The notes beneath the pieces are model-generated. The model did no database searches, had not been told where the DNA came from, and worked only from the letters and a program-made list of their open reading frames with translations. Below, one piece after another: positions 53,592-62,970 of a stretch of DNA of 64,000 nucleotides. The DNA is taken from assembly GCA_016720775.1 (NCBI GenBank), contig JADKJX010000003.1, forward strand, positions 248,001 through 312,000. The letters run 5' to 3'. Within the stretch, counting starts at the first letter, position 1. The number at the start of each line of letters is the position of its first letter. The translations under genes were made by a program, and so were the position numbers. The DNA is from Chitinophagaceae bacterium. Lineage in GTDB: Bacteria > Bacteroidota > Bacteroidia > Chitinophagales > Chitinophagaceae.

Positions 53592-54893
53592 ATGTTATAC
53601 CACTTATTCGATTGGCTGAAATCTGAAGGGTACCGCTTCATTGGAAGTGAACTCTACCGGTTCCTTAGTATCCGGGTGATGCTTGCCATGATATTAAGCC
53701 TGGTGATAACAACGGTATATGGTAAAAAACTGATCAGGTTCCTGCAGACAAAACAATTGGGTGAATCGGTAAGAGATCTTGGCCTTGCGGGTGAACAGCA
53801 AAAGAAAGGAACGCCGACCATGGGCGGCATCATCATCCTGCTGGCAATTTTAATTCCAACGATCCTGCTGGCCAATCTTGATAAAGTATATATCCGCCTG
53901 ATGTTGCTGTGTACGGTTTGGCTGGGCACCATTGGTTTCATTGATGATTATTTAAAGATAAGAGCCAAGCGGATCGCCCAGGCGAAAGGAGTGACATACA
54001 AAAAAAGCGACAGCGATGGATTAGCCGGCAGGTTCAAAATATTCGGCCAGGTGATGCTGGGTATAATAGTAGGAGCCACACTTTATTTTACACCAAGCGT
54101 GGTGGTAAAACGGGAAGTGTTGAAATCAACAGTTACAACTTCTTCGGTTTCCAGCGATGGATTTCCGGTAAAGTATGATTCAATCATGGTAGATGGTAAG
54201 ATTAGATACTTCACCGATGCAAAGTCGGTGATTACTACAATTCCCTTTGTAAAGAATCATGAGTTTAATTACGCAAAACTTCTACCTAAGAGTTGGCGTG
54301 GATATACTTACATCCTTTACATCATCATTGTGATATTTATTGTAACGGCGGTAAGCAACGGTGCCAATATTACGGATGGGCTGGATGGACTTGCAACAGG
54401 CGTGAGTGCGGTCATAGGTATCGCACACGGCGTATTTCCGTATGTAAGCGGTAATATAAAATTTGCCGAATACCTCAATATCATGTACATCCCCAACCTG
54501 GGAGAGTTGTCCATTTTTATTGCAGCATTTGTGGGAGCATGCATTGGCTTCTTGTGGTACAATTCTTACCCGGCACAGGTTTTCATGGGAGATACCGGAA
54601 GCCTTGCACTGGGTGGTATCATTGCAGCGTTGGCCATTATTGTGCGAAAGGAATTATTGATCCCTTTTTTCTGTTTTGTATTCCTGGTAGAAAATTTAAG
54701 TGTTGTGATACAGGTTGGGTATTTCAAATACACGAAGCGAAAGTATGGTGAGGGAAAGCGGGTGTTCCTGATGAGCCCGCTGCATCATCATTACCAGAAA
54801 CTGGGGTATCATGAAAGTAAGATCGCAGTCCGGTTCTGGATCGTAACAATATTAAGTGTGGCTATGGCTATTGTGACATTAAAGTTGAGATAA
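53592..54893 (+). CDS. mraY: Phospho-N-acetylmuramoyl-pentapeptide transferase MraY
   Basis: MraY makes lipid I on the cytoplasmic face of the membrane. It is a ten-helix protein with DDYLKIR, the catalytic NGANITDGLDGLATG, MGDTGSLALGG and SPLHHHYQKLG. At 433 aa it is longer than E. coli MraY because of an insertion of about 60 residues between DGLAGRFKIFG-helix and ILYIIIVIFIVTAVSNG (bases 54080-54290). This insertion is common in Bacteroidota. Confidence 0.97.
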   Translation: MLYHLFDWLKSEGYRFIGSELYRFLSIRVMLAMILSLVITTVYGKKLIRFLQTKQLGESVRDLGLAGEQQKKGTPTMGGIIILLAILIPTILLANLDKVYIRLMLLCTVWLGTIGFIDDYLKIRAKRIAQAKGVTYKKSDSDGLAGRFKIFGQVMLGIIVGATLYFTPSVVVKREVLKSTVTTSSVSSDGFPVKYDSIMVDGKIRYFTDAKSVITTIPFVKNHEFNYAKLLPKSWRGYTYILYIIIVIFIVTAVSNGANITDGLDGLATGVSAVIGIAHGVFPYVSGNIKFAEYLNIMYIPNLGELSIFIAAFVGACIGFLWYNSYPAQVFMGDTGSLALGGIIAALAIIVRKELLIPFFCFVFLVENLSVVIQVGYFKYTKRKYGEGKRVFLMSPLHHHYQKLGYHESKIAVRFWIVTILSVAMAIVTLKLR

Positions 54894-55046
54894 AGAGTTT
54901 TTTGAAAAACCAAAACTTAAAGTTTTTCAAGTTGACCAATATCTAAAAAGATGAAAACCTAAGTACCCGACCGGCAACAACCCGTTAAGTTCTATTCCAA
55001 TGAAAAACCGACTAATCCGTCATTTTAAAAATGGCGAAAGAAAGAA

Positions 55047-56387
55047 ATGAAAAAAAGATTTGTCATACTTGGTGCAGGTGAAAGTGGCATTGGCGCAGCA
55101 TTACTCGCCATACAAAAAGGGTATGACGTGTTTGTAAGTGATGGTGGAGAGATAAAAGACAATTACAAAATGGAATTAAAAGCAGGACATATTGATTTTG
55201 AAGAAAGGCAGCATACTGCCGAAAAGATATTGAATGCAGATGAGGTGATGAAGAGCCCCGGCATACCGGAGAAGAACGAACTGGTGAAACAGATACGGGC
55301 CAAAGGTATTCCCATCATCAGCGAAATTGAATTCGCTTACCGTTACAAAGGCAATAGCAGGATCATTGCCATTACAGGCAGTAATGGGAAAACAACTACA
55401 ACGGCATTGACCTATCATATCTGTAAAACAGGCGGTGCCGATTGTGCCATGGTGGGTAATGTGGGTTATTCCTTTGCAAAACAGGTGGCCGAAGATCCCA
55501 AGCCGCTTTATGTGGCCGAGATAAGTTCTTTTCAATTAGACGACATCAAAACATTCCGCCCCGATGTGGCAGTGCTTACCAATATTACCGAAGACCACCT
55601 CGACCGCTATGAATATAAAATTGAGAATTATATAAGCAGCAAGTACCGTATCGCATTGAACCAGCAACCAGAAGACGTATTCATTTACAACATGGATGAT
55701 GAAACAACTGTGAAAACGATCAGCAACTATTCCATTAAATCAACACTAGCCCCAATTACCATGAGTAAACAACTGCCACAAGGTGCTTACCTGCTGAATG
55801 CAAAAATGCACCTGAAATGGAAGAACGAAGAGATGCAGATGAGCATAGAAGACTTTGCCCTGAAGGGAAAGCATAACCACTATAATAGTATGGCTGCAAG
55901 CCTGGCTGCTACCGCTGTTGATATCCGGAAGGATAAGATCAGGGAAGCCCTCCAGACCTTTGAAACATTGGAACACCGGATGGAAACCGTTGCTACTATT
56001 AAAAATGTGGAATTCATTAACGACAGCAAAGCCACTAATGTAAACAGCACCTGGTATGCATTGGAAAGCATGGAAAAACCGGTGATACTGATCCTGGGCG
56101 GCGTGGATAAAGGAAATGATTATTCATTGCTCAAAGAACTGGTGAGGGAAAAAGTGAGGGCCATTGTTTGCATGGGAACCGATAGCCGGAAGATATATGA
56201 AGCGTTCTCAGACATCGTTCCGCTGATGGTGAATACAGACAATGCAAAAGATGCCGTACAGTCGGCCTTTCATTTTGCCAGCAAAGGCGATGTGGTGCTG
56301 TTAAGTCCGGCCTGTGCAAGTTTTGACCTGTTTAAGAATTACGAGGACAGGGGTAACCAGTTTAAAAGAGCGGTGAAGGAATTATAG
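55047..56387 (+). CDS. murD: UDP-N-acetylmuramoylalanine-D-glutamate ligase MurD
   Basis: MurD adds D-Glu to UDP-MurNAc-L-Ala. The N-terminal domain has VILGAGESGIGAALLA, the ATP motif is AITGSNGKTTTTALTYH, and NITEDHLDRYEY and LEHRMETVATI...NDSKATN are present. It is 446 aa. The 153-bp gap before it (54894-55046) is the largest in the first half of the cluster and may hold a promoter; no clear -7 box was found. Confidence 0.96.
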   Translation: MKKRFVILGAGESGIGAALLAIQKGYDVFVSDGGEIKDNYKMELKAGHIDFEERQHTAEKILNADEVMKSPGIPEKNELVKQIRAKGIPIISEIEFAYRYKGNSRIIAITGSNGKTTTTALTYHICKTGGADCAMVGNVGYSFAKQVAEDPKPLYVAEISSFQLDDIKTFRPDVAVLTNITEDHLDRYEYKIENYISSKYRIALNQQPEDVFIYNMDDETTVKTISNYSIKSTLAPITMSKQLPQGAYLLNAKMHLKWKNEEMQMSIEDFALKGKHNHYNSMAASLAATAVDIRKDKIREALQTFETLEHRMETVATIKNVEFINDSKATNVNSTWYALESMEKPVILILGGVDKGNDYSLLKELVREKVRAIVCMGTDSRKIYEAFSDIVPLMVNTDNAKDAVQSAFHFASKGDVVLLSPACASFDLFKNYEDRGNQFKRAVKEL

Positions 56388-56495
56388 CCCCTATCCCCTA
56401 AAGGGGGAAGGAGAGAAGATGGAAGCGAAGTTGAACAAAAAAGTAAAATTCTTTAAAAAATAAAAAATCGATGGTCCCCCTTTAGGGGATAGGGG
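56388..56495. repeat. Perfect 20-bp inverted repeat before ftsW
   Basis: CCCCTATCCCCTAAAGGGGG (56388-56407) is the exact reverse complement of 56476-56495, with 68 nt between. Each arm also contains a small CCCC..GGGG hairpin. The right arm ends 1 nt before the ftsW ATG. Confidence 0.95.
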
Positions 56496-56496
56496 T

Positions 56497-57753
56497 ATGG
56501 CAGAACAAGTAAACATACGGTCATTCTTTACACCCAATATCAGTAGCATGGGTGGTAACCTGGCAAGTAAGACCCGGGGCGATCGTGTTATTTGGGGTAT
56601 TGTCGTTATTCTTACGTTGATAAGCCTGCTGGTTGTATACAGCAGCACCGGTTCATTGGCATATAAATACAGTAAGAGTACCGAGAGCTACCTCTTCAAA
56701 CAATTTGGTTTTATCATACTGGGGGTGCTGGTCATTTATTTTGCCCACCGGGTAAATTATACCATTTACTCCCGGGTGGCTTCTATCTTGTTTGTCGCTT
56801 CTATATTCTTATTGATCTATACTTATTTTTTCGGCGTAAAACTGAATGAAGGTACCCGCTGGATCAAACTTCCGGTGATCAACATGACCTTCCAGACATC
56901 AGACATGGCAAAGCTTGCCCTGTTCATGTATTTAAGCAGGCAGTTGAGCCGCAAACAAAATGTGATCAAGGATTTTAAAAAAGGCTTCCTGCCCATCATT
57001 GTGCCGGTAGCTATAATTTGTTTGCTGATCGCTCCGTCAAATCTTTCCACATCGTTATTGATTGCAGGTACAAGTATTATGCTGATGTTCATTGGCAGGG
57101 TAAGTACCAGGCATCTTTTAATTACCATTGGCCTGGCCATGATACCGATTGCTATCCTGTTTACAGTTGCGGTAAGCACGTACGATAAAAAAGAACAAAG
57201 GGCAAAAGATCTGCCTGCACTGTTTTCAGTAGGTCGTGTGCCTACCTGGATCGGCCGTATCCAGAGTTTTATGTACAGCAAGAAAGAAGATGTGAATGAA
57301 AAGCAGTACCAGATCAACCAGGCAAAGATCGCCATAGCATCCGGAGGCTGGAAGGGTCTCGGCCCCGGCAACAGCAGGGCAAGGAATTTTTTGCCACATT
57401 CCTACAGCGATTTTATTTATGCCATCATACTGGAAGAATACGGTTTGCTTGGAGGAGTATTCATTGTGTTTATTTACCTGTTATTCCTGTACCGCTGCAT
57501 CCGGTTGTATCGCAAGTGCCCCTATGCATTCGGTGCTTTCCTGGCACTGGCGTTGAGTTTTATGCTGGTGATACAGGCAATAGCGAACATGGGAGTGAAC
57601 GTAAATATATTTCCGAATACGGGTGTTACGCTGCCATTGATAAGTATGGGAGGAAGCAGTTTCCTGTTCACCTGCTTATCCATTGGCATCATATTAAGTG
57701 TGGCAAGAAACGTGGAGCAACTGGAAGGAGAGAAGGAAGTCATTAGTCAATAG
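56497..57753 (+). CDS. ftsW: Lipid II polymerase/cell division protein FtsW
   Basis: FtsW is the SEDS-family glycosyltransferase partner of FtsI. It is a 418-aa multi-pass membrane protein. Family segments are YSSTGSLAYKY, GTRWIKLPVINMTFQTSDMAKLALF (by parts), HSYSDFIYAIILEEYGLLGG and PNTGVTLPLISMGGSS. Its last codons (EVISQ) lie in the left part of a word repeat shared with the murG start. Confidence 0.96.
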   Translation: MAEQVNIRSFFTPNISSMGGNLASKTRGDRVIWGIVVILTLISLLVVYSSTGSLAYKYSKSTESYLFKQFGFIILGVLVIYFAHRVNYTIYSRVASILFVASIFLLIYTYFFGVKLNEGTRWIKLPVINMTFQTSDMAKLALFMYLSRQLSRKQNVIKDFKKGFLPIIVPVAIICLLIAPSNLSTSLLIAGTSIMLMFIGRVSTRHLLITIGLAMIPIAILFTVAVSTYDKKEQRAKDLPALFSVGRVPTWIGRIQSFMYSKKEDVNEKQYQINQAKIAIASGGWKGLGPGNSRARNFLPHSYSDFIYAIILEEYGLLGGVFIVFIYLLFLYRCIRLYRKCPYAFGAFLALALSFMLVIQAIANMGVNVNIFPNTGVTLPLISMGGSSFLFTCLSIGIILSVARNVEQLEGEKEVISQ

Positions 57754-57830
57754 TCATTGGAAGCAGCATGTTGATCAGAAAGAGAAATGACTCAATGACC
57801 AATGACTCAATGACAAATAACTCAATGACT
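57739..57830. repeat. 15-bp triple tandem and inverted word at the ftsW/murG junction
   Basis: GTCATTAGTCAATAGTCATT (from 57739, end of ftsW) faces three exact-register 15-bp units (AATGACTCAATGACC/A, AATAACTCAATGACT) at 57786-57830. Each unit carries an in-frame ATG ahead of murG. Confidence 0.9.
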
Positions 57831-58913
57831 AAAAAGATCATCATAGCGGGAGGTGGAACAGGCGGGCATATTTTTCCGGCAATTGCAATAGCAAATGCCA
57901 TTTTAAAACAGCAGCCGGCTACCGAGATATTGTTTGTGGGAGCCAAAGGAAAAATGGAAATGGAAAAAGTGCCGCAGGCAGGATTTAAGATAGAAGGATT
58001 GGATATAGCAGGATTTAACAGAAGTTCTTTGATAAAAAATATCGGGTTGCCTTTTAAGCTGGTAAAAAGTTTTATACAGGTAAAGCGGATATTTAAAAAC
58101 TTTCAGCCGACAGCTGTTATTGGCGTGGGTGGTTATTCAAGTTTCCCGGTACTGCGGTTTGCACAATCGAAAGGAATTGCTTCATTTATTCATGAGAGTA
58201 ATTCGTTTGCAGGTAAAGCCAATATTATGTTGGGTAAAAAAGCAACAAAGATTTTTGTAGCAAGCGATGGAATGGAAAAATTCTTCCCGGCAAACAAGAT
58301 CCTCATCACCGGTAATCCGGTCAGGTCTTCCATTTCAAAGAATGATCTGAACAGGGAAGAGGGAATAAGATTCTTTGGATTAGACCCGGCGAAGAAAACG
58401 ATTCTTTCCATCGGCGGAAGCCTGGGTGCAAAGAGTATCAATGAAGCACTTGATAAAGGCTTAGATGAATTTGAAGAGAATAACCTTCAGCTTATCTGGC
58501 AAACGGGTAAACCGTATGCTGCAAGAGGGAAGGAAAGAGCGGGAGGCAAGAGCAATGTTTGGGCAGGTGATTTTATCAGCAAGATGGAATATGCATATGC
58601 AGCAGCCGACATGGTGATAAGCCGGAGTGGAGCAATGGCCATTGCAGAACTCTGTGTAATGAAGAAAGCGGTGATATTTGTTCCGTTCCCATACGCAGCA
58701 GAAGACCACCAGGCCGTGAATGCACAAAGTTTAGTTAATAAAGATGCCGGCATAATGATAAAAGACAGCGAGGCGTTAGAACGGTTGGTTCCGGCGGTTA
58801 TGAGTTTGTCAACCGACGTAAACAAACAACAGGAATTGATCAGCAACATCAGTAAACTGGGTATCACCAATGCCGATGAAATTATTGCTAAAGAAATTCT
58901 GAAACTGATTTAA
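57825..58913 (+). CDS. murG: UDP-GlcNAc:lipid I GlcNAc transferase MurG
   Basis: MurG converts lipid I to lipid II. The N-terminal GGGTGGHIFPAIAIA binds lipid I. The C-terminal half has SIGGSLGAKSINEAL, SRSGAMAIAEL and PFPYAAEDHQAVNA for UDP-GlcNAc. The start at 57825 (MTKKIIIAGG) gives 362 aa. The tandem repeat offers extra in-frame ATG codons at 57797 region and upstream (MTNDSMTNNS...), so the true start is not settled. Confidence 0.95.
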   Translation: MTKKIIIAGGGTGGHIFPAIAIANAILKQQPATEILFVGAKGKMEMEKVPQAGFKIEGLDIAGFNRSSLIKNIGLPFKLVKSFIQVKRIFKNFQPTAVIGVGGYSSFPVLRFAQSKGIASFIHESNSFAGKANIMLGKKATKIFVASDGMEKFFPANKILITGNPVRSSISKNDLNREEGIRFFGLDPAKKTILSIGGSLGAKSINEALDKGLDEFEENNLQLIWQTGKPYAARGKERAGGKSNVWAGDFISKMEYAYAAADMVISRSGAMAIAELCVMKKAVIFVPFPYAAEDHQAVNAQSLVNKDAGIMIKDSEALERLVPAVMSLSTDVNKQQELISNISKLGITNADEIIAKEILKLI

Positions 58914-58916
58914 TAA

Positions 58917-60329
58917 ATGAATAGTGATTCAAAAATAAAAGAGCTAAAGTTCCCCCTTCAGGGGGCGGAGGGGGTAAAGCGGATATATTTTTTAGGAATA
59001 GGAGGTATCGGGATGAGTGCATTGGCCAGGTATTTTAATTCGAAAGGAGTTGTGGTAAGCGGGTACGATAAGACCGAAACCGTATTAACAAAGGAACTGG
59101 TGAAAGAAGGAATAGGCGTTCACTTTGAAGATAATATCCAGTTCATTGACAAGGAAGCAGACCTGGTGGTATATACACCGGCCATTCCAAAAGATCATAA
59201 AGAGCTGAATTATTTCTTACAGAATAATTACAGCGTGGTAAAGCGCAGCGATGTGCTGGGGATTATTACAAACAGTTCTTTTAATATCTGCATTGCAGGC
59301 ACGCATGGAAAGACAACGACCAGTACCATGGTTGCACACATATTGCAACACAGTGGGTATGGGTGCAATGCTTTTTTGGGTGGAATTGCAGTTAACTACA
59401 ATTCTAACTTTTGGTCCAGTGAAAAAAATGTTTGTGTGGTGGAGGCCGATGAGTACGACCGTAGTTTTTTGAAATTAAGTCCGGATGTGGCTATTATCAC
59501 GGCAATGGATCCAGATCATTTAGACATTTATGGAACGGCAGAAAATGTAGAACAGGCATTCATAGATTTTTCAGCTAGGATAAAGAGTGGTGGTTTGCTG
59601 CTTAGTAAATACGGTTTAAGAAGAGGAAATGAATTGAAAGGAGCGAATCACCTGACCTATCATTTAAATGATGAAAAGGCCGATGTATATGCTGCCGATG
59701 TGAAAACAAATAATGGAAGTTATCAATTCAGTATAGTAACCAGGGACTGGCAATTGAACGATGTGGCATTGAATATGGGGGGGATGCACAACATAGAGAA
59801 TATGGCTGCAGCAATTGCGGTGGCGCACCGGTTAAAAATTGATGATGAAAAGATAAAAGCAGCAGTAAGTTCTTTTAAAGGGGTGAAACGAAGGTTTGAG
59901 TACATAGTTAAAAACGAAAGTCAAATCTACATCGACGATTATGCACACCACCCGGATGAGTTAAAGGCTTTGATAACGGGTGCAAAAAAAATGTTCAGTG
60001 GAATGAAATGCAATATTGTTTTCCAGCCGCATTTATTTTCACGGACAAGGGATTTTGCTGATGGCTTTGCCGGGGCCTTAAACCTGGCTGATGAAGTTTA
60101 TCTGTTGCCGGTATATCCGGCGAGAGAACTGCCGATCGAAGGCGTGGCAAGTGAAATGATCGCAGAAAGAATGGAAAAAACAAAGGCAGTGTGTGTAACC
60201 AAAGAAGAGTTAATGAAGATACTGGATGATAGAAAAAAGGATGGAGACGAATTGAAATTATTAATTACGGCCGGGGCCGGAGATATTGACACATTGGTTG
60301 AACCAATAAAAAAAATACTGACAAAATAA
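58917..60329 (+). CDS. murC: UDP-N-acetylmuramate-L-alanine ligase MurC
   Basis: MurC adds L-Ala to UDP-MurNAc, the first stem residue. Motifs are FLGIGGIGMSALARYF, AGTHGKTTTSTMVAH, VEADEYDRSFLKL and DDYAHHPDELKALI. It is 470 aa. The first 20 codons (MNSDSKIKELKFPLQGAEGV) include a CCCCCTTCAGGGGG word (58952-58974) read in frame, ahead of the usual family start. Confidence 0.96.
   Translation: MNSDSKIKELKFPLQGAEGVKRIYFLGIGGIGMSALARYFNSKGVVVSGYDKTETVLTKELVKEGIGVHFEDNIQFIDKEADLVVYTPAIPKDHKELNYFLQNNYSVVKRSDVLGIITNSSFNICIAGTHGKTTTSTMVAHILQHSGYGCNAFLGGIAVNYNSNFWSSEKNVCVVEADEYDRSFLKLSPDVAIITAMDPDHLDIYGTAENVEQAFIDFSARIKSGGLLLSKYGLRRGNELKGANHLTYHLNDEKADVYAADVKTNNGSYQFSIVTRDWQLNDVALNMGGMHNIENMAAAIAVAHRLKIDDEKIKAAVSSFKGVKRRFEYIVKNESQIYIDDYAHHPDELKALITGAKKMFSGMKCNIVFQPHLFSRTRDFADGFAGALNLADEVYLLPVYPARELPIEGVASEMIAERMEKTKAVCVTKEELMKILDDRKKDGDELKLLITAGAGDIDTLVEPIKKILTK
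58952..58974. repeat. CCCCCTTCAGGGGG word inside the murC 5' end
   Basis: This hairpin word is coding here (FPLQGAEG). It is of the same type as the arms before ftsW and the words after ftsA and before ftsZ. Confidence 0.8.
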
Positions 60330-60332
60330 GTA

Positions 60333-61478
60333 TTGGAAAATAAAAGACGATACAGTATTAAGAAGATATTAGCGGCAACCGCTTGGATACTGCTGGGCTC
60401 CACTTCGGTAGTGTTGCTGGTGGCTGCCATACGTAAAAAAGATTCGGAGCATTGCAGGGCAATAGAGATAAACATCACCGGTGCTGATAATAATCTTTTT
60501 GTGGATGAGGCTGACATTATGAATTCAATAAAAGCCATTGAAGAAGAAAACCCGGTTGGTAAGTCCATCGGTTCTTTCAACCTGAAGAAAATGGAGGCCG
60601 AACTCGAAAAAAATATCTGGGTAAAGGGAGCTGAGTTGTTCTTTGATAATAATGAAGTACTCCGTGTGAAAGTACAGGAGAGAGAACCCATCGCAAGGAT
60701 CTTCACCGCAGGGGGCAATACATTTTATATTGATCAGGAGCTGACGATGTTGCCGCTGAGCGAAAAATTCTCAGCCCGGTTACCGGTGTTCACCAATTTC
60801 CCGTCGGATACCAAAGTGCTTTCAAAGCCCGATAGTATTTTATTGAATGACATAAAAGAAGTGAGCCTGGCCATTCAGAAAGATTCGTTCTGTATGGCAT
60901 TGATAGACCAGGTGGATATAACAACCCGCCGCGAATTTGAAATGATGCCGAAGATCGGTAACCAACTCATCGTTTTTGGCAATGGCAGCGACGTAGAAGA
61001 AAAATTCAGCAAGCTTAAACTGTTTTATAAAGAGGTGATGGCAAAAGCGGGATGGGGTAATTACAGCGTGATCAATGTGCAGTATAAGAACCAGGTAGTG
61101 GCAAAGAAGAGAGGAGCAGAGGACATAGCTGCAGATGCACAGCGTACACTGCAGATCATGCAAATGATTGCAGAGAATGCAAAACAACAGGCAAATGATT
61201 CTTTACAAATTATACAGCAGGATAATGAACGCAATACTGCCGACAGCAGTATGATTCAGCAATCCATAGAGCGGGACGAGTCTGCACAACCATCCAATAC
61301 TTTTGAAAAACCGAAACCACAAGATGATGGAGCGAAGCCGGCAGTTTCAAATGCAGGCACTGTGTCTACAGTAAACACTCCGGTAAAACAACCGGCGAAA
61401 CCGGTTCAGCAACCGGCAACGCCCAAAGCAAACAAACAGCAACCCAAAGCAGTAATGCAAAAACAGAATGAGTATTAA
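60333..61478 (+). CDS. ftsQ: Cell division protein FtsQ with long C-terminal tail
   Basis: FtsQ is a bitopic divisome protein with one N-terminal helix (ILAATAWILLGSTSVVLLVAA), a POTRA-like segment (INITGADNNLFVDEADIM, VKVQEREPIARIF) and a beta domain ending near residue 255. A tail of about 115 residues rich in Gln, Asn, Pro and Lys follows. The start is TTG 60333, 3 nt after the murC stop. The tail would be periplasmic and has no counterpart in E. coli FtsQ. Confidence 0.9.
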   Translation: MENKRRYSIKKILAATAWILLGSTSVVLLVAAIRKKDSEHCRAIEINITGADNNLFVDEADIMNSIKAIEEENPVGKSIGSFNLKKMEAELEKNIWVKGAELFFDNNEVLRVKVQEREPIARIFTAGGNTFYIDQELTMLPLSEKFSARLPVFTNFPSDTKVLSKPDSILLNDIKEVSLAIQKDSFCMALIDQVDITTRREFEMMPKIGNQLIVFGNGSDVEEKFSKLKLFYKEVMAKAGWGNYSVINVQYKNQVVAKKRGAEDIAADAQRTLQIMQMIAENAKQQANDSLQIIQQDNERNTADSSMIQQSIERDESAQPSNTFEKPKPQDDGAKPAVSNAGTVSTVNTPVKQPAKPVQQPATPKANKQQPKAVMQKQNEY

Positions 61479-61481
61479 TAG

Positions 61482-61571
61482 TTCATAGCATATAGTTCAT
61501 GGTTAATGGTTCATAGCAGAGCCATCAGCCAATTAGCAATTACTATGAACTATCAACTATGAACCATTAAC
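61482..61571. repeat. Inverted word repeat between ftsQ and ftsA
   Basis: GTTAATGGTTCATAG (61502-61516) is the exact complement of CTATGAACCATTAAC (61557-61571), with further TTCATAG / ATGAACTAT words around. Similar to the word before mraY. Confidence 0.9.
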
Positions 61572-61599
61572 AAGAAACACAAACACAAAACATACAATT

Positions 61600-62970
61600 A
61601 TGAATCAGGAAAACCCCATCATCGTAGGCCTGGATATCGGCACCACCAAGATCGCCGCCATTGCCGGACGCAAAAATGAATATGGCAAGCTGGAGATACT
61701 TGGCTTTGGCCGTGCCAATAGTAACGGTGTTCAACACGGTATGGTGCTGAACATCGATCAAACCATAAAGGCCATTGAGATGGCGCTTAAGAACTGTTAC
61801 GACTCCAATCCCAACCTGGAGATCGGAGAAGTATATGTGGGCATTGCAGGCCATCATATAAAAAGTCTGCAAACGAGGGGGGATATCGTACGCCAGTCGA
61901 TAGAAGAAGAGATCAGGCAGGAAGAGATTGACCGGCTGATCGCTGATCAATACCGTACTTATATACCTGCAGGTGACCAGATCATTGATGTGATCCCGCA
62001 GGAATTCACGGTTGATAATTTTCAGAACATACCAAACCCCATTGGATACAGTGGTGTAAAAGTGGGTGCTAATTTCCACATCATCACCGGTGATAAAAAT
62101 GCGATACGGAATATTAATCGTAGTGTAGAAAAAGCAGGACTTCGTACTAAAGACCTGGTGCTTCAACCATTGGCATCTGCTGCGGCAGTAATGTGCGACC
62201 AGGACCTGGAAGCCGGTGTAGCCATCGTGGATATTGGTGGCGGAACAACCGACCTGGCTGTTTTTTATGAAGGTATTTTGAAACATACCGCGGTGATACC
62301 TTTTGGTGGAGAGAATATCACCAATGATATTAAAACAGGCCTGGGGGTTTTAAAAACACAGGCCGAACAAATGAAGATACAGTTTGGCAGTGCGTTGAGC
62401 GATGAGGCAAAATCAAATGCCTTTATCACCATACCCGGTTTGCGTGGCATGCCTGCAAAAGAAATATCGGTAAAGAACCTGGCCGGTATCATCCAGGCAC
62501 GCATGAGTGAGATCATGGATTTTGTTACCTATCATTTAAAGCAGGTGGGATTGGATACCCGTTTGCTGAATGGTGGTGTGATACTGACCGGAGGCGGTTC
62601 TCAACTGAAACATTTAATACAGTTAACGGAATATGTTACGGGCCTCAATGCAAGGATCGGTTATCCCAACGAACATCTGGCAGGCGGGCATATTGACGAA
62701 CTGGCCAAACCCATGTACAGCACCTGTATTGGTTTGATATTAAAGGGATACAATGATTATGAGAATAAGAACAAACAGTTTGAAGAGCAGTTTAAAAGGA
62801 TTGAAGTACCGGGTTCGTTGCAGCAACAACCCGTTGATGAAACACTCGATGTGGAAAATGCAGGCGGTTCTGTAAAAATCAAGCAACGCAAATCGCTGAA
62901 AACTTTCATGGATGGTTTTAAGAACGGGCTGATAGATCTTTTTAAAGAAGAGGAAGATGCAAAACTGTAA
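61600..62970 (+). CDS. ftsA: Cell division protein FtsA
   Basis: FtsA is the actin-like membrane tether of FtsZ. ATPase motifs are GLDIGTTKIAAIAG, the 1C-type insertion (about 85-160), IVDIGGGTTDLAVF and GVILTGGGSQLKHL. The C-terminal end (LKTFMDGFKNGLIDLF) is amphipathic and fits the membrane-targeting helix. The length is 456 aa. Confidence 0.97.
   Translation: MNQENPIIVGLDIGTTKIAAIAGRKNEYGKLEILGFGRANSNGVQHGMVLNIDQTIKAIEMALKNCYDSNPNLEIGEVYVGIAGHHIKSLQTRGDIVRQSIEEEIRQEEIDRLIADQYRTYIPAGDQIIDVIPQEFTVDNFQNIPNPIGYSGVKVGANFHIITGDKNAIRNINRSVEKAGLRTKDLVLQPLASAAAVMCDQDLEAGVAIVDIGGGTTDLAVFYEGILKHTAVIPFGGENITNDIKTGLGVLKTQAEQMKIQFGSALSDEAKSNAFITIPGLRGMPAKEISVKNLAGIIQARMSEIMDFVTYHLKQVGLDTRLLNGGVILTGGGSQLKHLIQLTEYVTGLNARIGYPNEHLAGGHIDELAKPMYSTCIGLILKGYNDYENKNKQFEEQFKRIEVPGSLQQQPVDETLDVENAGGSVKIKQRKSLKTFMDGFKNGLIDLFKEEEDAKL

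Noticed and set aside
61567..62286. 239-codon minus-strand ORF over ftsA
   Set aside because: It lies entirely antisense to the conserved ftsA.
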